NCBI GenBank assembly: GCA_019423445.1
Contig: JAHZBJ010000063.1
Span: 1 to 10,878 of the forward strand
DNA: 10,878 nucleotides
Direction: 5' to 3'
From: Oscillospiraceae bacterium
GTDB lineage: Bacteria; Bacillota; Clostridia; Oscillospirales; Ruminococcaceae
Shown one piece after another: positions 6,003-10,878 of the stretch. The notes under the pieces are model-generated. The model was given only the letters and a program-made list of their open reading frames with translations. It was not told the origin of the DNA and did not search any database. The position numbers were made by a program, and so were the translations under genes. The stretch's first letter is position 1, and each line of letters begins with the position of its first letter.

Positions 6003-7586
6003 TTACCGGTATAGGGACACCTCCAACTCTTCCCCATCCCAGCGAACCCTCTGGACCAGAATAGCCGCCAGCTCCTGCCGCTCCCCGGGGGATAGAAAGG
6101 GGAGAAACTCCATTAGAGAGGCGGGAAGGAAGAAAGGGGAGGTTTCCGTCGGATCTTTTGCCTGGGCGGTTTGTTTCTCCAGCCGGGCCAGTTCTTCTTC
6201 CAGTTCCTCCATCCGCCCGGTGATACGGCTCACCACCCCAGGGATCCCCTGGGCTTGGGCCAGGGCCGCCAGCAGGCCTTCCATCTCCCTGCGGCCCTTT
6301 TCCAGCCGGCTTTGGGGAGAGGCTTCTGCGGCGGAGGTCAATCCTTCCAGCCGGCGGCGAAGCCCTTCCAAAAGGGGGAGAAGGTCCAGAGGGGTTTCCT
6401 CCAGGCGTTTTTTCATCAGTTCCCATACAACACGGTCGGTCCGGGGACCGTTGAGGTTGGGGCCGCGGCAGTCCCCAAGGCCCCGAAGCTTGGCGCTGCA
6501 GATGTAGTCGAAAATCTCCGGGTTGGCGCTCCGGCGTTTGGCGGTCATTGCAGCGCCGCACTTCCCGCAAAAGATCCGCCCCGAAAGAAGGGCCCGGCGG
6601 CTGTGGTTCCCGGAAGTACGGCGAGGGTTCTTTTCCTCCCGGGACGCCAGCAGCCGCTGGACTGCGATCCAGTCCCCGCCTCCCACCACGGCGGGATGCT
6701 GTCCCCGGGAAATGATCCAATGGGAAGGGTCCAGACGGGAGTGCTTTTTCCCGCTGCTCCGCTTGTTGTAGGCCAGCAGTCCCTGGCTGGGGGAACAGTC
6801 CTCAGGGGGGAAGCATACCTCCGCTCCCAAACCCAGAAAGTAATCCCGGGCCTCCCGGTCCGCGGCGCAGTAGACGGGGTTTCGCAGAATATCTTTCAGC
6901 CCGGGCAAAGAATAAGGCCTGCCCTCCCGCCCCCGGACCCCTTCCCGGGCCAGCTGCCGCGCCGTCCCCCGGAGGGAACCCAGGTCCAGGTATCTCCGGA
7001 AGATGACGGAAACCGTCTCCAGTTCTTCCGGTTCCCCTTCCAGAAGAAAAAATGTCTTTTCCTTGCCGGAGAGACCGGAGACCTCTACCCGGCGGCTTCT
7101 GTAGCCGGTGGGGGGAGGCCCCCCCAGCCAGCGGCCGTCCCGGGAGAGCATCCGCATGTTGTCCCGGACCCGCTGGGCAATGGTCTCCCGCTCCAGCTGG
7201 GCAAAGACGCTGGCGATGTACATCATGGCCTTTCCCATGGGGGTGGAGGTGTCAAACTGTTCCCGGATACAGATGAGGCCTACCCCCAGGGACATCAGTT
7301 CTTCCGCCAGGGGGGCGAAGTCCCCTACGCTGCGGCTGATCCGGTCCAGGCGGTAGCAGACGACAGCGTCCACCTCGCCCCTTCGGACGGCGGCCAGCAT
7401 CTCCTGGAACCGGGGCCTTTCCAGGTTCCGCCCGGAGAAACCTTCATCTTCAAACACCAGGATATGGGCGTCCTTCCCTTCCGGAAGCCGCTCGTGGATG
7501 TACTGGCGGCATAGCTCCACCTGGTTTTCAATGGACTCCCCCCGGCTGCTGAGAACCGATTTCCGGCTGTAAATGGCAATGTTCAT
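6003..7586 (-). CDS. Large serine recombinase (site-specific integrase family)
   Basis: The 527-residue protein cuts and rejoins DNA through a covalent serine intermediate, typically to integrate or excise an element. The resolvase-type catalytic domain covers about 1-145: Y-S-R-K-S with Ser10 as nucleophile and Arg8, GESIENQ (16-22), DEGFSG (47-52), YRLDRISRS (78-86) with the active-site arginines, FDTSTPMGKAM (111-121) and the long helix around LERETIAQR (131-139). The recombinase domain follows (about 152-245, ending LRNPVYC), then a zinc ribbon with C340, C343, C363 and C373, a long coiled coil (about 385-475) and a short C-terminal tail. All parts are intact, so it is probably active. 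AGGAGG (7594-7599) sits 7 bases before the ATG. It reads toward, and in the same frame as, the feoB fragment. The RKS/GESIENQ type also recalls recombinases that excise intervening elements such as SpoIVCA; that link is tentative. Confidence 0.93.
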   Translation of the reverse strand: MNIAIYSRKSVLSSRGESIENQVELCRQYIHERLPEGKDAHILVFEDEGFSGRNLERPRFQEMLAAVRRGEVDAVVCYRLDRISRSVGDFAPLAEELMSLGVGLICIREQFDTSTPMGKAMMYIASVFAQLERETIAQRVRDNMRMLSRDGRWLGGPPPTGYRSRRVEVSGLSGKEKTFFLLEGEPEELETVSVIFRRYLDLGSLRGTARQLAREGVRGREGRPYSLPGLKDILRNPVYCAADREARDYFLGLGAEVCFPPEDCSPSQGLLAYNKRSSGKKHSRLDPSHWIISRGQHPAVVGGGDWIAVQRLLASREEKNPRRTSGNHSRRALLSGRIFCGKCGAAMTAKRRSANPEIFDYICSAKLRGLGDCRGPNLNGPRTDRVVWELMKKRLEETPLDLLPLLEGLRRRLEGLTSAAEASPQSRLEKGRREMEGLLAALAQAQGIPGVVSRITGRMEELEEELARLEKQTAQAKDPTETSPFFLPASLMEFLPFLSPGERQELAAILVQRVRWDGEELEVSLYR

Positions 7587-7698
7587 GGCCGCGCCTCCTT
7601 TCTTCGCCTATATCTGGGATATGGGGAAGGAGGCGGGGATATTCCGGGGACATAGGACGGACGCCGGAGCCATAGGCTGTGGTGGAGGAGGCGATGCT

Positions 7699-7902
7699 GT
7701 GAAGGGCGGTGAGATCCGGAAGGTCAGGGTGGAGGAAGTCCCCCGCCCCGGCGGGGATCCCGCTGGGGAACTGGGGCTGCTGTATATCCGTTTGGTGGAG
7801 CGGCGGATGGAGGAAAGAGGGCTGATCGCCGGCAGCCGGTTGTCAGCGGTGGAGGAACTTGCCGGAAGAATCCGGAAAAAAGGACCGGGGGCGGCGGGTT
7901 AA
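7699..7902 (+). CDS. Small hypothetical protein divergent from the recombinase
   Basis: I do not recognise this 67-residue, charged protein. It starts at the GTG 7699-7701, preceded by GGAGGAGG (7684-7691) at a 7-base distance; the frame is open further upstream but offers no better start. Codon choice looks like that of its neighbours (many third-position G/C), and a central segment ELGLLYIRLVERRMEERGLI has the pattern of an amphipathic helix. Small genes next to serine integrases can encode directionality or regulatory factors, but nothing here proves that. Oddly, the last few codons and the TAA lie inside the hairpin that terminates the lipoprotein gene on the other strand, which lowers confidence that it is a conserved gene. 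Confidence 0.4.
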   Translation: MKGGEIRKVRVEEVPRPGGDPAGELGLLYIRLVERRMEERGLIAGSRLSAVEELAGRIRKKGPGAAG

Positions 7903-7918
7903 GCGCCGCCCCCGGTCC
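7875..7918 (-). terminator. Strong terminator of the lipoprotein gene
   Basis: A perfect 15-bp GC-rich stem, GGACCGGGGGCGGCG (7882-7896) against its complement (7904-7918), has a 7-base loop. On the minus strand it is followed directly by six T residues (plus-strand A-run 7876-7881). It begins 16 bases after the stop codon of the lipoprotein gene. On the plus strand there is no T-run, so it acts mainly for the minus strand. Confidence 0.88.
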
Positions 7919-7934
7919 AAAGGATCAGGCTGGG

Positions 7935-8594
7935 TCAATCGTCCCATCCCATCTTTTCCAGGGCGTCCTCAAGAAGATCCAACTGCAAGTCCAGCTCCTC
8001 TTCCCGGGCGATCAGGTCGGTCTGCTGTTCTACAAAGCTCTGGCGGTCCAGTTCCCCGGTGAGATACCGCAGCTCCAGCTGGTCCTCTTCCAGTTCGAGA
8101 GAGTCTTCCTCCAGTTCCAACTGATGCAGCTGGTTCAACAGCTCTTCCAGGGTGCCGGTGGGAAGCTGAACCTGGGGCCTGAGCTTACGCATCTGAAGTT
8201 CCAGCTGGTCCTCCCGGAGCTCCAGCTGCCGTTCCTGCTCCTCCAGTTCGGCCATTCTGGTACGCAGATCTTCCTGGGTCACCTGGCCCACCCGGAAGTC
8301 AGCCTCCAGCAGCTCCTCGTCGGCATCCAGGGCATCCAGCTCCGCTTTGACGCTGTAGTATTCCGCGGCGGCGGCTTCATAGGTGTCCGGCAGGGCGGCG
8401 TCAGAACCGGAAGCGGCGGAAGAAGAGGAGGAGGTTTGGGAAGAGGCGGCGCCAGAGGAGGAGCTCTGGGAGGTTTCCTGGGAGATCTCCTGGGTCATGT
8501 GGCTTTGGGAGGAGGCAGAGGCCGGCGCGGCTGCACAGCCTGCCACCAGGGCGGCGGTCAGTAAGGGAAGGAAAAGCTTTGCGGTATTTTTCAT
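7935..8594 (-). CDS. Acidic coiled-coil lipoprotein with internal duplication, unknown function
   Basis: The 219-residue protein begins with a classic lipoprotein signal: MKNTAK, a hydrophobic core and the lipobox LVAGC with the lipidated Cys20. It should be anchored to the outer face of the membrane. Residues 26-66 are a Ser/Ala/Gln-rich low-complexity linker. Residues 73-219 are almost entirely helical, very rich in Glu, Leu and Asp, with repeated LEL-x-EDQLEL units typical of a coiled coil. Two stretches, about 98-133 and 175-210, share the plan short turn (VGQVTQEDL / TGELDRQSF), then a long acidic helix. No enzyme motif is seen. AGGAG (8608-8612) lies 13 bases before the ATG, rather far. 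It is divergent from a two-component system, so it may be its sensor partner or its target (inference). Confidence 0.75.
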   Translation of the reverse strand: MKNTAKLFLPLLTAALVAGCAAAPASASSQSHMTQEISQETSQSSSSGAASSQTSSSSSAASGSDAALPDTYEAAAAEYYSVKAELDALDADEELLEADFRVGQVTQEDLRTRMAELEEQERQLELREDQLELQMRKLRPQVQLPTGTLEELLNQLHQLELEEDSLELEEDQLELRYLTGELDRQSFVEQQTDLIAREEELDLQLDLLEDALEKMGWDD

Positions 8595-8661
8595 TATAAA
8601 AAGTCAGCTCCTTTTTGTATGATGGGGTTGCCGAAAACTGCGGCTTAATTTCGTTGTCCTA

Positions 8662-8670
8662 ATCATATCA
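8662..8670 (-). promoter_or_regulatory. Extended -10 promoter of the lipoprotein gene
   Basis: On the minus strand the sequence TGATATGAT matches an extended -10 element (TGn then TATGAT). The -35 region is T-rich but poor. Transcription would begin near 8654, leaving a leader of about 60 bases. A weak -35 would fit a gene that needs an activator, possibly the adjacent OmpR-type regulator (inference). Confidence 0.45.
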
Positions 8671-8773
8671 GAAAAAGATGAAAATAAAATGAGAAAAAAA
8701 CACGGAAGGGAAATTTCCAGCCGGTGCAGGGGTGAAAGGTTGTTTTAATTTCTCTTTCATGTTACCTTAGTAT

Positions 8774-8779
8774 TATAAT
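8774..8779 (+). promoter_or_regulatory. Candidate -10 element of the two-component operon
   Basis: A perfect TATAAT about 110 bases before the response regulator ATG. At 17-bp spacing the -35 position holds only TCTCTT. It lies within the palindrome GTATTATAATAC (8770-8781). Because of the weak -35, this is a candidate only. Confidence 0.35.
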
Positions 8780-8890
8780 ACCCGGGGAGCAGGACAGCAA
8801 CATGCTTAAGGGGGAAAAGCCCCGGAAAGAAAAGGAAGAGGCCGCCGGATACCGGAAGAGGGAACGGCCGGCGCAGGAGGAGGGATTGCG

Positions 8891-9565
8891 ATGAGGCTTT
8901 TGGTGGCGGAGGATGAAAAGGAACTGCTGGAGATCACAGTGAAGCGTCTCAAGGCAGAAGGATACGGCGTAGACGCCTGCTCCGATGGAGAGGACGCCGC
9001 TTATTATCTGGAAAACACCGACTACGATCTGGCGGTGCTGGATATCATGATGCCAAAAAAGAGTGGTATCCAGGTGCTTCGTGAGCTGCGGGCCAGAGGG
9101 GGGGCCACCCCGGTGCTGCTTCTTACCGCCCTGGATGCGGTAAGCGACCGCGTGGCGGGGCTGGACGCCGGAGCCGACGACTATCTTACCAAACCCTTTG
9201 CTTTTGACGAGCTGTTGGCCCGGATCCGGGTTCTTCTCCGGCGCCATTCCGCCGGTAAAAGCGATCAGCTCTCTCTGGGGGATCTGACCCTGACCCTGTC
9301 CACCAGAACGGTGCGCCGGGGAGATCGGGACATTTCCCTCTCGGCCAAGGAATTCGCCCTGTTGGAGTACATGATGCGCAACCAGGGGGCGGTGCTCACC
9401 CGGGAACAGCTGGAAAACCATGTATGGGATTACGGCTTTGAAGGAGGCAGCAACATCGTGGATGTTTATGTCCGTTATCTGCGGCGGAAAATAGACGAGC
9501 CCTTTGAAAGGAAGCTCATCCACACCGTCCGGGGAGTGGGCTACGCCCTCCGGGAGGAGCCATGA
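8891..9565 (+). CDS. OmpR/PhoB-family response regulator
   Basis: A cytoplasmic DNA-binding regulator of 224 residues, the standard length. The receiver domain (1-115) has the acidic pair E7/D8, the phosphoacceptor D51 in VLDIMMP, T79 in LLTA, and K101 in LTKPF. The winged-helix DNA-binding domain (about 127-222) shows LSAKEFALLEYM, a recognition-helix region around GSNIVDVYVRYLRRKI and the terminal VRGVGYAL. The ATG is preceded by AGGAGG. The stop codon overlaps the start of the histidine kinase gene by ATGA, so the pair is translationally coupled and should function together. It is divergent from the lipoprotein gene, a likely candidate for its regulation (inference). Confidence 0.95.
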   Translation: MRLLVAEDEKELLEITVKRLKAEGYGVDACSDGEDAAYYLENTDYDLAVLDIMMPKKSGIQVLRELRARGGATPVLLLTALDAVSDRVAGLDAGADDYLTKPFAFDELLARIRVLLRRHSAGKSDQLSLGDLTLTLSTRTVRRGDRDISLSAKEFALLEYMMRNQGAVLTREQLENHVWDYGFEGGSNIVDVYVRYLRRKIDEPFERKLIHTVRGVGYALREEP

Positions 9566-10878
9566 GGCGCCTGTCCATCAAGGCCCGTGTCACCCTTTGG
9601 TACACCGGCCTGCTCCTTCTGCTCCTGATGGCGGGGATGGCCTATCTCCTGGCTTTCTCCGGGCAGATCACCAACCGTCAGCTTCGGGACGCTCTCCAGG
9701 AGAGTGTTTCCGAGGCGGTGAAAAATGCCCGGTTCGATCATGGGGAGTTGGAGGATGAAGACATCGATTTTTATAAAAACGGTGTTTCCGTGTTTCTTTA
9801 TGATACCTCGGGACGCCTTTTGGCTCCCCGGGTAAACCGGGGCATCCAGGTCAACGCCGTGCTGGAGGACCAGCAGGTGAAGACGGTGGAGGAAGCGGGG
9901 GGCCGCTGGATGGTCTAGGACCTCTACGCCCAGCAGGACGATACCGGCTTCGGGGTCCGGGGGATGATCTCCCTTTCCGGGACTCAAGGGGTGCTGCGGG
10001 GGATGTTTCTTCTGGCTCTAGTGGGGATTCCGGGGTTTGCCCTGGTGGCAGCCCTGGGGGGCTGGCGGATCACCCGCCGGGCTTTCCTGCCGGTGGCGGC
10101 CATGGCGGAAACCGCCGATTCCATCACCTCCGGCAGCGACCTTTCCCTCCGGGTGCCGGACGACGGCTCCGGAGACGAGCTCTCCCGGCTGGGAAGTACG
10201 GTAAACTCCATGCTGGAACGGTTGGAAAACGCCTTCCAGCGGGAGCGGCAGTTCACCTCTGACGCCTCCCATGAGCTGCGCACTCCAACGGCGGTGATTA
10301 TCTCCCAGGCGGAGTACGCCCTCAGCAGCGGTGCTGCTCCTGAGGACAGGGAAAAGGCCCTGGGGTCCATCCTGCGCCAGGCCCGGCGGATGTCGGTGAT
10401 GCTGGGGCAGCTTCTCCTGTTGGCCCGGGCGGAAAGCGGAAAGTTCCAGCCGGAGCGGGAGCGGATCGATCTCAGCGAACTTTGCGAGATGGTTTACCTG
10501 GAGATGGAGGAGCAGGCGAAAGGGCGGGGCCTGACTTTGACAGCGGAACTGGAGCCAGAGGTATGGGTTCGGGGGGATGAGACCCTTCTGATGCGCCTGG
10601 TGACCAATCTTCTCCAAAACGCCGCTGTCTACAACCGCCCCGAGGGAAAGATCATCCTGCGGCTGAAAGGAAGAGAGGACAGCTGCATTCTGGAAGTGGA
10701 GGACACCGGGGTTGGTATCGCCCCGGAGAACCTGGAGAAGATCTGGGACCGGTTTTACCGGGCGGACCCCTCCCGAAGCGGGGAGGGAACCGGCCTGGGC
10801 CTGCCCATGGTGAAATGGATCGTCCAGCTCCACGGGGGTACCGTGGAGGTGAAAAGCCGGCCTGGAGAGGGGAGCTGC
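9562..10878 (+). pseudogene. Sensor histidine kinase interrupted by an in-frame amber codon (runs off the window)
   Basis: The reading frame encodes a membrane sensor kinase that should phosphorylate the preceding response regulator. By codon number: transmembrane helix about 11-31, an extracytoplasmic sensor loop of about 110 residues, a second helix at about 144-166, a HAMP linker, and HisKA with H237 in DASHELRTP. The ATPase domain shows N349/N353 in TNLLQNA, D381 in DTGVGI, and GTGLGL (409-414). A TAG stands at codon 119 (9916-9918), inside the sensor loop. Normal translation gives only a 118-residue fragment with the first helix. The frame is otherwise open for another 320 codons without any other lesion, and all kinase motifs are intact. 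This points to a recent single-base change (Tyr, Gln or Trp are the likely original residues), a sequencing error, or read-through. The 3' end of the gene is outside the window. Confidence 0.85.
9964..10878 (+). CDS. Possible restart product: kinase core lacking the first helix
   Basis: After the amber codon the first in-frame ATG is at 9964-9966 (codon 135), starting MISLSGTQGVLRGMF just before the second transmembrane helix. Only a G-rich stretch, not a good Shine-Dalgarno sequence, precedes it. If used, it would yield a kinase with one transmembrane helix, HAMP, HisKA and ATPase domains but no sensor loop, possibly active but without its signal input. Production of this protein is speculative. 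Confidence 0.25.
   Translation, partial: MISLSGTQGVLRGMFLLALVGIPGFALVAALGGWRITRRAFLPVAAMAETADSITSGSDLSLRVPDDGSGDELSRLGSTVNSMLERLENAFQRERQFTSDASHELRTPTAVIISQAEYALSSGAAPEDREKALGSILRQARRMSVMLGQLLLLARAESGKFQPERERIDLSELCEMVYLEMEEQAKGRGLTLTAELEPEVWVRGDETLLMRLVTNLLQNAAVYNRPEGKIILRLKGREDSCILEVEDTGVGIAPENLEKIWDRFYRADPSRSGEGTGLGLPMVKWIVQLHGGTVEVKSRPGEGSC

Larger units (their letters stand above)
8595..8890. other. Divergent control region between lipoprotein and two-component system
   Basis: About 296 bases without a gene. Toward the lipoprotein (minus strand) there is an extended -10, TG-A-TATGAT, at 8662-8670. Toward the response regulator (plus strand) there is a TATAAT at 8774-8779 with no good -35; it is part of the 12-base perfect palindrome GTATTATAATAC (8770-8781). 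A weaker -35-like TTGCTG on the minus strand (8795-8800) is placed so that the palindrome could also serve as a minus-strand -10. The right part (8800-8880) is purine-rich and ends in the response regulator's ribosome binding site. Confidence 0.45.

Noticed and set aside
5278..6720. Minus-strand 480-residue open frame across the feoB fragment and recombinase
   Set aside because: It overlaps both real genes in another frame and is Pro/Gly/Arg-rich, as expected for a shadow of GC-rich coding DNA.
6171..7514. Plus-strand 447-residue open frame opposite the recombinase
   Set aside because: The opposite strand has all catalytic motifs of a serine recombinase; this frame has none.
8762..9523. Minus-strand open frame opposite the response regulator
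   Set aside because: Antisense to a complete OmpR-type regulator, with no motif of its own.
10018..10833. Minus-strand open frame opposite the kinase core, considered as the real gene given the amber codon
   Set aside because: The plus strand encodes all kinase motifs in order; the minus frame is a shadow.

Overview
The window looks like a chromosomal stretch from a GC-rich member of the Clostridia, most likely an Oscillospiraceae-type gut anaerobe (inference). The reasons are strong AGGAGG ribosome binding sites, canonical sigma-A promoters, G/C-rich third codon positions, and Firmicute-like versions of GalU, RF2, FeoB and a DUF2628 protein. No tRNA, rRNA, CRISPR array or insertion sequence was seen.

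Left part (1-4832), housekeeping. On the minus strand lies the first 16 codons of rpsF (ribosomal protein S6), with a perfect-consensus promoter and a structured leader. Behind it, also on the minus strand, a zinc-finger/DUF2628 membrane protein and galU form a two-gene operon with its own promoter at 2199-2227. Divergent from this operon is prfB (release factor 2) on the plus strand, with a clear promoter; it lacks the usual programmed frameshift. Two back-to-back terminators separate prfB from a convergent isocitrate/isopropylmalate-family dehydrogenase on the minus strand.

Middle part (4833-7935), the disturbed region. After an AT-rich 333-base gap there is a terminator and then only the C-terminal third of a FeoB ferrous iron transporter (minus strand). 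Its homology begins abruptly inside a normally conserved motif. About 95 bases upstream, in the same orientation and the same reading frame, a complete 527-residue large serine recombinase ends. The simplest reading is that an element carrying its own serine integrase has inserted in feoB, or that feoB has been rearranged by it; the feoB 5' part is not in this window. A small unrecognised ORF runs divergently from the recombinase, and its last codons lie inside the terminator of the next gene.

Right part (7935-10878), signalling. A secreted, acidic, coiled-coil lipoprotein (minus strand) is divergent from an OmpR-type response regulator and an overlapping sensor histidine kinase gene. The kinase reading frame is interrupted by a single in-frame TAG at codon 119, in the sensor loop, while the rest of the frame is intact to the window edge. 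The arrangement suggests, without proving it, that the lipoprotein and the two-component system act together at the cell envelope.

The points most worth following up are the feoB/recombinase junction, the amber codon in the kinase, and the internally duplicated lipoprotein beside the two-component system.
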